DNA of 64,000 nt from Oscillospiraceae bacterium. GTDB lineage: Bacteria; Bacillota; Clostridia; Saccharofermentanales; Saccharofermentanaceae. The notes below the pieces were generated by a model that did no database searches, was not told the DNA's origin, and saw only the letters and a program-made list of their open reading frames with translations. Positions 26,450 through 34,550 of the stretch are shown here, piece after piece; positions within the stretch are counted from its first letter, which is position 1, and each line of letters begins with the position of its first letter. The position numbers were made by a program, and so were the translations under genes. The stretch spans positions 62,001 to 126,000 of the forward strand of contig CACYMP010000001.1 in the NCBI GenBank assembly GCA_902775565.1, written 5' to 3'.

Positions 26450-27724
26450 TTGAATATATCTGACACTGACATATTGAGAAACTACGGCGCTTACGGCGTT
26501 GGAGACCGTGTTCTCTCTCTTGCTGCGCAGGCTGAACAGTCTTGTGCGGATGCTTATGCCGCGATAAAAGACATTGTCGCTTTTAATCAGCTTAAGGTTT
26601 TGGACGCTTTCAGACAGGAGAAATTCTCCGATGTCCACATGGGACAGACCACCGGATACGGATATGATGACATCGGCAGGGAGAAGATCGAGAAGATCTT
26701 TGCCCGTGTTATGGGTGCCGAGAAGGCATACGTAAGACTTCAGATAAGCTCCGGAACACAGGCTATTGCCGCAATGCTCTGGGCGGTATTAAGACCCGGA
26801 GACGAGATGCTGTCCGTTACCGGTAAGCCTTACGATACCCTTATGTCGACCATCGGCATCGGAAGCGGCGAAAATGACATGTCGCTCGTCTCGTACGGCA
26901 TCAGCTACAAGGACGTTGATCTTTGTCCGACAGGAGAGCCTGATCTTGATGCCATCAGAGCGGCGATCACCGATAAGACCAAGATGGTGTTTATCCAGAA
27001 ATCCAGAGGCTATACAGGCAGAAGAGCACTTCTGTGCAGCGATATAAAGAAGATTGCGGATTGCGTAAAGCAGGTCAGGCCGGACATTATCGTTGCGGTT
27101 GACAACTGCTATGGTGAATTTACAGAGAAGACAGAGCCGACTCAAAACGGCGCGGACATCATTGCGGGATCGCTTATTAAGAATCCCGGCGGCGGAATCT
27201 GCAAGACCGGCGGCTATATCTGCGGCAGGGAAGACCTTGTCGAGAATGCGGCCAGACATCTTACGACGGCAGGTCTGGGCAGTGAAGTCGGTCCTACACT
27301 GGGACTTAACGGCATGATAGCAAGAGGACTTTTCACGGCGCCGCAGTGTGTCGGAGAATGCCTTGCGGGAGCTGTTTTCGCTGCCAAGCTGTTTGAACTT
27401 GCCGGATATGTCACAAGCCCTTCGGCGGATGAGGCAAGAGGAGACATAGTTCAGACTCTTACATTTGGTGATTCGGAGAAGATGAAGAAGTTTGTCGGGG
27501 CGATCCAGTCATGTGCTCCGGTTGATTCGTTTGTTACGCCTGAACCTTGGGATATGCCCGGGTATCAGGACCAGGTCATTATGGCGGCGGGCGCGTTCGT
27601 CCAGGGAGCTACGACTGAGCTTTCGTGCGACGGCCCGATGAAAGCGCCTTATATTGCGTATATGCAGGGCGGTCTTGCTCGTGAACAGGTCAAGCTTGCC
27701 TGCATGTTAGCTCTGGAGGATTGA
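26450..27724 (+). CDS. PLP-dependent methionine gamma-lyase family (aluminium resistance type)
   Basis: Fold-type I PLP enzyme of 424 residues, of the family named Met_gamma_lyase or aluminium-resistance protein (YnbB). The start ISDTDILRNYGAYGVGDRVL, the STG-like SSGTQAIAAMLW, AVDNCYGEF with the PLP Asp, and GSLIKNPGGGICKTGGY with the Schiff-base Lys are all visible. The reaction is not firmly known for this branch; cleavage of sulfur amino acids is the family inference. The start is a TTG at 26450, supported by AGAAGG at 26436-26441 and the absence of an early ATG. The next gene begins one base after the stop. Confidence 0.9.
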   Translation: MNISDTDILRNYGAYGVGDRVLSLAAQAEQSCADAYAAIKDIVAFNQLKVLDAFRQEKFSDVHMGQTTGYGYDDIGREKIEKIFARVMGAEKAYVRLQISSGTQAIAAMLWAVLRPGDEMLSVTGKPYDTLMSTIGIGSGENDMSLVSYGISYKDVDLCPTGEPDLDAIRAAITDKTKMVFIQKSRGYTGRRALLCSDIKKIADCVKQVRPDIIVAVDNCYGEFTEKTEPTQNGADIIAGSLIKNPGGGICKTGGYICGREDLVENAARHLTTAGLGSEVGPTLGLNGMIARGLFTAPQCVGECLAGAVFAAKLFELAGYVTSPSADEARGDIVQTLTFGDSEKMKKFVGAIQSCAPVDSFVTPEPWDMPGYQDQVIMAAGAFVQGATTELSCDGPMKAPYIAYMQGGLAREQVKLACMLALED

Positions 27725-27725
27725 G

Positions 27726-29993
27726 ATGCCTGACGAAAAGAAATGGTACAATTCTCCGCAGCATAACGGAAAGAATCAGAACAGGGCGAAGAACCCCGGA
27801 AGAAACCCTTCGGGAAGGCCTTCGAATGCTCCTGCCAATGCCGGAAACGGCAAAAGACCGGTTAATGGCAGCAGGAAGCCCGTCAATAATCAGGGCTCTG
27901 TTAAGAATGTTCCCGGTAAACAGGCTCCCGGCAGCGTTCCGTCACAGCCCGGCAACAGACCCGTGAACCGTCAGGGTCAGCCGTTAAACAGACCTGTTAA
28001 CCGTCAGAACAGACCCGCAGGTAAGAAACGCGTTAATCCGAATGCTAAGCAGCGTCCTGTAAGCGATCAGGGCACACAGCCTGGCCGTCCCGTAAATCCT
28101 GCGGCGGTACAGCAGAATATTCAGAGAAAGCCCGTTAAGGGGCAGCATGTTGCCGGCAAGAAGAGACCAGATCCTTCAAAAAAGAGCAATCTGCCTTATC
28201 CCGAGGATTATGTCGCCAAGAAGCACGCTCCTGTCAATGAAGGCAATAAGCCGAACAGCGGAAAGCGCAAACTGACTCCCGAGGAGAAGAGGAAAAAATA
28301 CCAAAAGCTTGCAGAGATCGAGCAGGCTAAGATCGAAGGAAGGACAGCGGAGAAAAAGAACCCTTCCCAGAAGAGTGCTCAGAACAGGGCGGTAAGAAAC
28401 GGAGTGCTCGGGCTTATCGTTGTCGTCTCGGCTCTTCTTGTTCTGTCTTTGGTCGTACACCATCTTTACGACTATATCGCGGAGAAACCGAGATTCGCTT
28501 TTGTCACGATGGGAACCGTAGAACACTCTATAGGTGCGAAGGCGCTTGTCGTAAGAGATGAGACCGTAATACTTACCCAGAATGCAGGCGATCTTGTAAC
28601 ACAGATTACCGAGGGTTCCCGTGTCGCAAAGGATCAGGCTCTGGCTATGGTTGTTCCCGATACTATGAAGTCTGTGGTCACAGATCTTCGTAACGTACAG
28701 TCCCAGATCTCTGACGTACAGCAGGAGCTCATCCTGAGCGGAGATGTTCCGGAGGCGGATACCATATACAAGAAGTTCAACACAAATCTTTCGTCTCTTA
28801 TGGATTCGATAAGGTTTGACGCCATGAACGGAAACCTTACGAATGCAGCTTCCTACAGTGCTTCTGTAAACGTTGTGCTTGAGGAACGTGAATCCGAGAT
28901 GTCAAAGATCTCGTTTAACGATGACAGACTCAGAATCATGCGTGACGCCGAAAAGATGTATCAGTCTCAGCTTCAGCGTGATGCGGCCGTGATCAATGCC
29001 GACAAGCCGGGAATCGTATCGTTCAGGCTCGATGGAAATGAGAATGCGATCGAGTATTCGAAGTTCCTTCAGATGCCGATCAATGACATCAGAAAGTTCA
29101 TTAACGACTCCAAGAGCGCGATCACTTCCGACCTCTATGTCAAAGAGGGTCAGGGAGCCGTAAGGATCGCCCAGAACGAGAGCCAGTACCTGACTGTCTA
29201 CCTTTCCAAGAATGATGCGGCGATGTCTGATTTCGCCATCGGAACAAAGCATGACCTGAACGTCAGGTCGGAGGGCATCTCTATTGACGACTGTGAGGTC
29301 GTACGCTGCGAGGAAGACTCGGCAGGTATGCTGATCACATTCAACACCGCGCGTGCCGTAGAATCGCTTCTGGACCGCCGTACGGTCGATATCGAGATCG
29401 TCATTACGGAATCCAGCGGCATGAAAGCATCGATCGCGAGCCTTGTTAATGTCGAGTATGCTCCTAAGGGTTCCAACGCGTTCTGCGTATATTTCTCTGA
29501 GAAATCCGGTGCTTCGACAAGCTCGTTCGTAAACGGGGAACTCTTTACTATTACCGTTGTGCCTAACGCGGGCAAGCCTGACGAGAACGGCCAGACACCG
29601 ACCAGAAAGCCTATTACCGTTCCGGCATGTACAGTAATACGTTCGGAGGCTTTAAGCAGCGGCGGAGTTCTCGTTGCGTTCTCCACGCCTAACGAATTCA
29701 ATGATCTGCTCAGGCTTTCCAGGCTCTGTCCCGACGGATATACCGCCGGCTTCGTGAATTCGGCTTCAGGCCTTGGAACGAACGCGGAAAGCATCAAGGT
29801 CTCGAAATATACCGGTATGGGATCTGTTTACACGAATAACCAGGGCTTCGTTGAGGAAGTCAGAGTGGTTATCATGGATAATGACCGTGAGTTCGCTATA
29901 ATCGACAAGGCGGGATCTTCAAAAGTTCCTGATCTCAATACTGTAATAATTACAAATCCCAAGACCGTAAAGCCGGGAGATAAGGTTGACTGA
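27726..29993 (+). CDS. HlyD-like membrane protein with long basic N-terminal tail
   Basis: Of 755 residues, the first about 225 are a cytoplasmic tail rich in Asn, Pro, Arg, Lys and Gln (repeated RPVN, GKRPVN, NRQ motifs), probably disordered. A single membrane helix follows at about 226-248 (VLGLIVVVSALLVLSLVVHH). The external part begins with a biotinyl-lipoyl-like/HlyD pattern (GAKALVVRDETVILTQNAGD, ITEGSRVAKDQALAMVV). No ABC transporter or permease is near. The gene is translationally linked with yggS (2-base gap) and lies before sepF, where a related HlyD-like protein is often found in Clostridia; a division or envelope role is inferred. The exact partner is unknown. Confidence 0.78.
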   Translation: MPDEKKWYNSPQHNGKNQNRAKNPGRNPSGRPSNAPANAGNGKRPVNGSRKPVNNQGSVKNVPGKQAPGSVPSQPGNRPVNRQGQPLNRPVNRQNRPAGKKRVNPNAKQRPVSDQGTQPGRPVNPAAVQQNIQRKPVKGQHVAGKKRPDPSKKSNLPYPEDYVAKKHAPVNEGNKPNSGKRKLTPEEKRKKYQKLAEIEQAKIEGRTAEKKNPSQKSAQNRAVRNGVLGLIVVVSALLVLSLVVHHLYDYIAEKPRFAFVTMGTVEHSIGAKALVVRDETVILTQNAGDLVTQITEGSRVAKDQALAMVVPDTMKSVVTDLRNVQSQISDVQQELILSGDVPEADTIYKKFNTNLSSLMDSIRFDAMNGNLTNAASYSASVNVVLEERESEMSKISFNDDRLRIMRDAEKMYQSQLQRDAAVINADKPGIVSFRLDGNENAIEYSKFLQMPINDIRKFINDSKSAITSDLYVKEGQGAVRIAQNESQYLTVYLSKNDAAMSDFAIGTKHDLNVRSEGISIDDCEVVRCEEDSAGMLITFNTARAVESLLDRRTVDIEIVITESSGMKASIASLVNVEYAPKGSNAFCVYFSEKSGASTSSFVNGELFTITVVPNAGKPDENGQTPTRKPITVPACTVIRSEALSSGGVLVAFSTPNEFNDLLRLSRLCPDGYTAGFVNSASGLGTNAESIKVSKYTGMGSVYTNNQGFVEEVRVVIMDNDREFAIIDKAGSSKVPDLNTVIITNPKTVKPGDKVD

Positions 29994-29995
29994 TA

Positions 29996-30733
29996 ATGGA
30001 ATACGATTACGATGAAGTGCTGCTTGCTCAGCTTCGTGAGAACATAGACAAGGTAAAAAGCGATATCAGATCATGCTGCATTGCCGCTGGAAGAGATCCT
30101 GAGGATGTCACGCTTATAGGCGTGTCGAAAGTATTTCCCGTAGCATATGCTGAAGCTGCCGTCATGGCTGGCCTTTCTGATCTCGGTGAAAACCGCGTAC
30201 AGGAGCTCATGCCTAAGATAGAGCGCTTTTCCGCGCTTGATATAGACGTCAACTGGCATCTGATCGGAACACTGCAAAAGAATAAAGTCAAATATGTAAT
30301 AGGGAAGACCAAACTGATCCATTCGGTCAACACTGTAGACCTTGCAGAGGAGATATCCAGGCGTTCTGTCGGTAACAATGTTACCACGCGCATCCTTCTG
30401 CAGGCTAACGTATCGGGCGAGGAATCAAAGCACGGCTTCGCTCCGCACGAATTAAAGCCTGCTATTGACAATATAATGGACATGCCCGGGCTCGAAGTCT
30501 GCGGCCTCATGACAATGGCTCCCATTGAGACATATGAAGGTGAAGCAAGGGAAGTGTTCGCTCGCACGAGAATGATATTTGAAGACTTGGGTTCATATGT
30601 CAGATCTGACTCATGGAAGGTTCTTTCCATGGGAATGAGCCAGGATTACAAGAGCGCTATACTTGAAGGATCAACGCATGTAAGGGTTGGTACAGCTATA
30701 TTTGGAGACCGTTCCAAATATGTTCCTGTGTAA
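29996..30733 (+). CDS. YggS/YlmE family PLP-binding protein
   Basis: Alanine-racemase-like fold-type III PLP protein of 245 residues with no known enzymatic activity; it keeps free PLP and amino-acid pools in balance. The PLP lysine is Lys45 in GVSKVFP; LGENRVQEL, HLIGTLQKNK and LSMGMSQDYKSAI are the other family signatures. It lies directly after the HlyD-like gene and before sepF, the conserved ylmE-sepF neighbourhood of Gram-positives. Confidence 0.95.
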   Translation: MEYDYDEVLLAQLRENIDKVKSDIRSCCIAAGRDPEDVTLIGVSKVFPVAYAEAAVMAGLSDLGENRVQELMPKIERFSALDIDVNWHLIGTLQKNKVKYVIGKTKLIHSVNTVDLAEEISRRSVGNNVTTRILLQANVSGEESKHGFAPHELKPAIDNIMDMPGLEVCGLMTMAPIETYEGEAREVFARTRMIFEDLGSYVRSDSWKVLSMGMSQDYKSAILEGSTHVRVGTAIFGDRSKYVPV

Positions 30734-30911
30734 CATTGATAAATGTAAATCTCAGATTTTTGTGACAACAGTGTAACAAAACCCCGTGCTATGGTTACCT
30801 TCTTGTGTCATGTTGCCCAAATCTATTGAACTGCTTCGATAAGTTCGGTAATCTCCACTTATGTTTTACGAAAGTCCTTGGTCGGGCGAAAATATAAGGA
30901 GGAAAACACAA

Positions 30912-31409
30912 ATGGGTAATTTCGACGTTAAAAAGTTCTTCGGCGGTATGTTCACAGCAGTTCCGGAAAACGACTACGAAGAAGAGGTTTATGATGACGG
31001 CAACTATGATGTTGAAGAGGTAGAGGATACCTACTACGAAGAGCCTGCCGTAGAGGAGCAGCCTTACGTAGCAGAGCCCCGTTCATTCGTTCAGGAGCAG
31101 CCTGCAGTTACAACTCCTGTAGTTCAGCAGAACGCTACAGTTATCATGCTCACACCTTACGATATCAGAACAAGCCAGATCGTTTGCGATCACATCCGTG
31201 ACGGCCATATCGTAATCTGCAACCTCACAAACACTGATAAGAATCAGCGCGTTGTTGACTATATCTCCGGCGGCGTTTATGCACTCGGCGGAAGAGTTGA
31301 ACCTACACCTGTTAAGACAACATTCGTCTGCACACCTAAGTCTGTTAACCTCGTAATTGAGAATTCAGATTCTGCAGAGCAGCAGGGTACAAAGGTTTCT
31401 GCTCTCTAA
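30912..31409 (+). CDS. sepF: Cell division protein SepF
   Basis: Membrane-anchoring partner of FtsZ at the Gram-positive division septum. It has 165 residues. The N-terminal amphipathic helix (MGNFDVKKFFGGMF) binds membrane; an acidic Tyr/Glu-rich linker follows to about residue 70; the SepF domain (ATVIMLTPYDIRTSQIV, then DYISGGVYALGG) ends near 150. The ATG at 30912 with AAGGAGG nine bases upstream was chosen over an upstream ATG at 30861, whose added residues are not family-like. A 178-base leader separates it from yggS; I see no clear regulatory element in that leader. A perfect terminator follows. Confidence 0.95.
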   Translation: MGNFDVKKFFGGMFTAVPENDYEEEVYDDGNYDVEEVEDTYYEEPAVEEQPYVAEPRSFVQEQPAVTTPVVQQNATVIMLTPYDIRTSQIVCDHIRDGHIVICNLTNTDKNQRVVDYISGGVYALGGRVEPTPVKTTFVCTPKSVNLVIENSDSAEQQGTKVSAL

Positions 31410-31430
31410 TAGATAGAAATCGATTTTTAT

Positions 31431-31463
31431 AAGGGCAACGAGAGATCGTTGCCCTTTTCTTTT
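31431..31463 (+). terminator. Terminator after sepF
   Basis: Perfect 11-pair stem (AAGGGCAACGA with TCGTTGCCCTT) with a GAGA loop, followed by TTCTTTT. Confidence 0.9.
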
Positions 31464-31500
31464 GCCTTCCGTATTAATATGAAATCGCCCCCGGTTATTG

Positions 31501-31506
31501 TATAAT
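31501..31506 (+). promoter_or_regulatory. -10 element of the DUF47 gene promoter
   Basis: Perfect TATAAT preceded by TTG, 31 bases before the start codon at 31537. The -35 box is not convincing. Confidence 0.45.
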
Positions 31507-31536
31507 TTTTATATTCCGGTAATGAGGTGAACGGTT

Positions 31537-32160
31537 ATGACAAATGAAGAAAGAGATTATTTATTTGATCAGGGTCTGGCGCTTTCATCCATTCTTGAGC
31601 GCGTGTGTGTCGAGCTTCTCGGAATGATGGAGAATATTGACGACAGAGTAGAGATATCAAGAGCGATATCAAAGCTTGAATCAGAAGGAGATGATGTTTT
31701 CCATGCCGCCAATGACCGTCTCCAGTTAATGGATCTTAATAATGATGACCGTCTTCAGATCTTTTCGATCCTTCGTCATGTCGAAGATATAATCGATATG
31801 ATTGACGAACTCGGCAAGACCATTGTCAGATACAATACCCGTACCGTCACAAACGGCTTTAAAGCCAGCGTTAACAGTATCAACGGCGCCGTAAAGAAGT
31901 TTGTTGTAATCATCAATGCGATGCGTGAATATAATCCTGAACACAAGGAGCAGTTCTACAGGACTGTTAATACTTTCGATGCTTTCAAGGTCGATTATGA
32001 GAAGATGTATGACGTTTTGATCTACGAGCTCTTTTCCACTCCTCATGACATAGTCGATATCATCAGATGCAAAGCGATATACGATGCTATCAGGGATATT
32101 TTTACGGCATTTGAAGTAAGCGCGGATGACGCATACAAATATATAGTCTCAAAAGGATGA
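31537..32160 (+). CDS. DUF47 / PhoU-like protein
   Basis: All-helical protein of 207 residues of the DUF47 family, related to PhoU. Two similar helical halves are seen, with the ISKLESEGDDVFH and ILRHVEDIIDMIDELGKTI patterns. Family members usually partner with a Pit-type phosphate transporter as its regulator. Here no pit gene follows; instead the next gene, 24 bases on, is the sugar-sensor/GGDEF fusion. The protein could act with a pit gene elsewhere. The TGAGGTGA site precedes the ATG. Confidence 0.88.
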   Translation: MTNEERDYLFDQGLALSSILERVCVELLGMMENIDDRVEISRAISKLESEGDDVFHAANDRLQLMDLNNDDRLQIFSILRHVEDIIDMIDELGKTIVRYNTRTVTNGFKASVNSINGAVKKFVVIINAMREYNPEHKEQFYRTVNTFDAFKVDYEKMYDVLIYELFSTPHDIVDIIRCKAIYDAIRDIFTAFEVSADDAYKYIVSKG

Positions 32161-32184
32161 TATCTGTTTTGTGAGGTGTGCCAG

Positions 32185-34494
32185 ATGAACGGTAAAAGAC
32201 TTAATATCGGACTTCTTATAGACGATTTCGATCACTATTTTTCAAGCCAGGCCTGTAAAGGTGCTGAGCTTGCCGCAAAGGCTCTTGATGCAAATCTGTT
32301 CATCTTTCCCGGCCACTATATCGGCAAGCCCGACAGCAGCTATTCTGACAGGGAATACGAGTATCAGTACAACACGGTGTTTAATCTGCCGTCATCCAGA
32401 AACGTAGACATCATTTATGCGGTTTTGGGGACTATCTGTTCCAGAGCAGATCTTGAGCTTCAGATGAAGTTTATCGATTCTTTTCCTGACGTTCCCGTTG
32501 TTTGTCTGTTCTCAAGCTTTGAAGGACTTCCTTCGGTTACTTTCGATAATAAGAGCGGGTTCGAAAATGCTATAGATCACCTTATCGAGAAACATGGCGC
32601 CCGTAATATCGGATTCGTATCGGGTCCTTTGACCAACCGCGATGCGAGAGAGCGTCTCGAAGTCTTTACTAACGTGATGAAAAAGCATGATATCACCGTC
32701 GAAAAGAATAATGTCGTATACGGTGATTTTTCCGTTAACTGCGGAGATGAAGTGAGGAAGCTCATCGAGAGAAACGGCAAGCTCGATGCGATAGTTTTCG
32801 CAAATGACTGCATGGCAAAAGGCGGCTATGAAGTGCTTGCGGATCTCGGATTGAAGATAGGCAAAGATATCCTTGTCACGGGTTTTGACGATGATGAATT
32901 TGCGATCAATCTCGATCCGCCTCTTACAACCGTAGAGGCAAGTTCTGCCGAACTGACTTACAAAGCCGTGCTTAATGCAGCTAATTACATCAACGGCTCC
33001 GCTTTGACAGACATGTCAGTTGAAACAAGGCTTATCAACAGAAACTCATGCGGATGCAACAGACTTGATAACGAAGAGATGAGGATATTCCTCAAGACCG
33101 ACAGGCTTGAGAGCGGAGAGCGCGTCTTTATCGGTGAAATGAAGAAATACCTCTTTGGTATCTTCGCTGAAGACAGGCCTGTCGTTGACATGAAAGAGAA
33201 GCTCAGCTCTTTCTTTAACGCATATGCCGATTATCTTGAATCACCGGACAGCGCTGTCGATGAATTAGACGCTGCTTTTACGAGTGTGCTGAAGACTCCG
33301 ATACTGACATATTCAACACCGGAAAAGCTCTTCAACGTCCTTCAGGTCATGCAGTTCGAGTCTGAAAAGATAGTTAAGGATGAAGACCGCCTTGCTGTTA
33401 TTCGCGAGTTGTTCTCTGATTTCTACAGACGCATTTCCTTTGCTGAGATATCGATAACCAGCCAGTCGCTTGTTAAAAACGAGAGACTTTTGCGTGTGGT
33501 CAACCAGCAGACCGGAGATATATTCCTTCTGTCAAATGATGCCGATATACCTTATGAGCGTCTGCTCGACGGCCTTTACTCCGCAGGATTTGACAGGTCG
33601 CTTCTTTATCTTTTCCAGAGTGAGATAACCAACGAGCCGGGGAAGGAATGGAAGTGCCCGAATTCTTTCCTGCTCAAGGCTATTTCCGATAAGAACGGAG
33701 TGCGTGCCCTGTCGGAAGAACAGCAGCTTATCAGAAGGGAACTGATGTTTTCAAATGAGTTCATCGAAGATGACGAAAGACGCACCATGGTCGTATCGCC
33801 GTTGTTCGTCGGTCAGGACATCTACGGATTTATAGTAAATGAGCTTGATACAAGGAATCTGGTAAATATAGCTCCGGTTGCCATCCAGCTTTCAGTCTCT
33901 CTCAAATCCATTCTGATGATAGAAGGTCATAACAAGGTCAGAAGGTCACTCCAGAATTCCATTGAAAGATTTATCAGGGACAATACCCAGCTTGATGCGA
34001 TCGCGAAGCAGGATGAGCTTACAGGCCTTTATAACCGCAGAGGTTTTATTGCCAGCGTCGAAAAACTCATCAGCGATCCCGCCAATTACGAGAAGGTCGC
34101 TATCCTTTGCTATGCGGATATGGATAATCTCAAAATGGTTAACGACAAGTTCGGTCACGATGACGGCGATTTCGCGCTCAGGACAGTGTCAAACGTGCTC
34201 CGCGAATCCTTCCGTGAAAGTGACATCATCGGCCGTTTCGGCGGAGACGAGTTCGTTGTTCTTGCTATAACCGGCATCGATTGTGATGTGTCGGGAATCA
34301 AGGACAGGATCGAAAGGGTAACCAAGCGTCACAACGATAAAGCAGGGAAGCCGTATCCTATCGCCATGAGTACCGGTATCTATAAATTCAAGTGTTCTCC
34401 TGATGTTGATATCTATGAGATCTTAGACAATGCCGACAGGCTGCTCTATGAAGAGAAACAGAGGAAGAAGAAACAGTTCGGTTCATACAGGTAA
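32185..34494 (+). CDS. Sugar-binding (LacI-type) sensor fused to a GGDEF diguanylate cyclase
   Basis: Protein of 769 residues. Residues about 6-290 form a periplasmic-binding-protein-like domain of the LacI regulator type (LNIGLLIDDFDHYFSSQACK, IGFVSGPLTNRDARERLE, VFANDCMAKGGYEVL, ending LINRNSCGC), but there is no N-terminal HTH, signal peptide or membrane segment, so it should be cytoplasmic. A helical middle (about 300-590) follows. The C-terminal GGDEF domain has RFGGDEF (GGDEF at 686-690), DELTGLYNRRGF and an inhibitory RxxD site (RESD, 677-680) at the canonical five-residue spacing. It should make c-di-GMP in response to a small sugar-like ligand and be product-inhibited. The ATG at 32185 follows a GTGAGGTG site. 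No EAL/HD-GYP gene is near. Confidence 0.88.
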   Translation: MNGKRLNIGLLIDDFDHYFSSQACKGAELAAKALDANLFIFPGHYIGKPDSSYSDREYEYQYNTVFNLPSSRNVDIIYAVLGTICSRADLELQMKFIDSFPDVPVVCLFSSFEGLPSVTFDNKSGFENAIDHLIEKHGARNIGFVSGPLTNRDARERLEVFTNVMKKHDITVEKNNVVYGDFSVNCGDEVRKLIERNGKLDAIVFANDCMAKGGYEVLADLGLKIGKDILVTGFDDDEFAINLDPPLTTVEASSAELTYKAVLNAANYINGSALTDMSVETRLINRNSCGCNRLDNEEMRIFLKTDRLESGERVFIGEMKKYLFGIFAEDRPVVDMKEKLSSFFNAYADYLESPDSAVDELDAAFTSVLKTPILTYSTPEKLFNVLQVMQFESEKIVKDEDRLAVIRELFSDFYRRISFAEISITSQSLVKNERLLRVVNQQTGDIFLLSNDADIPYERLLDGLYSAGFDRSLLYLFQSEITNEPGKEWKCPNSFLLKAISDKNGVRALSEEQQLIRRELMFSNEFIEDDERRTMVVSPLFVGQDIYGFIVNELDTRNLVNIAPVAIQLSVSLKSILMIEGHNKVRRSLQNSIERFIRDNTQLDAIAKQDELTGLYNRRGFIASVEKLISDPANYEKVAILCYADMDNLKMVNDKFGHDDGDFALRTVSNVLRESFRESDIIGRFGGDEFVVLAITGIDCDVSGIKDRIERVTKRHNDKAGKPYPIAMSTGIYKFKCSPDVDIYEILDNADRLLYEEKQRKKKQFGSYR

Positions 34495-34522
34495 AAAAAG
34501 AGGTTGCCATATGGCAACCTCT
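34493..34522 (-). terminator. Terminator of the flotillin gene (also within convergent region)
   Basis: Perfect 24-base palindrome (AGAGGTTGCCAT and its complement) at 34499-34522; on the minus strand it is followed by a run of T (34498-34493). On the plus strand it overlaps the end of the GGDEF gene and has only a weak T-run, so it mainly serves flotillin. Confidence 0.85.
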
Positions 34523-34550
34523 CTTAAATTGGACCTATCAGAATCTGCTG

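Noticed and set aside
30861..30911. Upstream ATG in frame with sepF
   Set aside because: The SepF start MGNFDVKKF and the AAGGAGG site indicate 30912.
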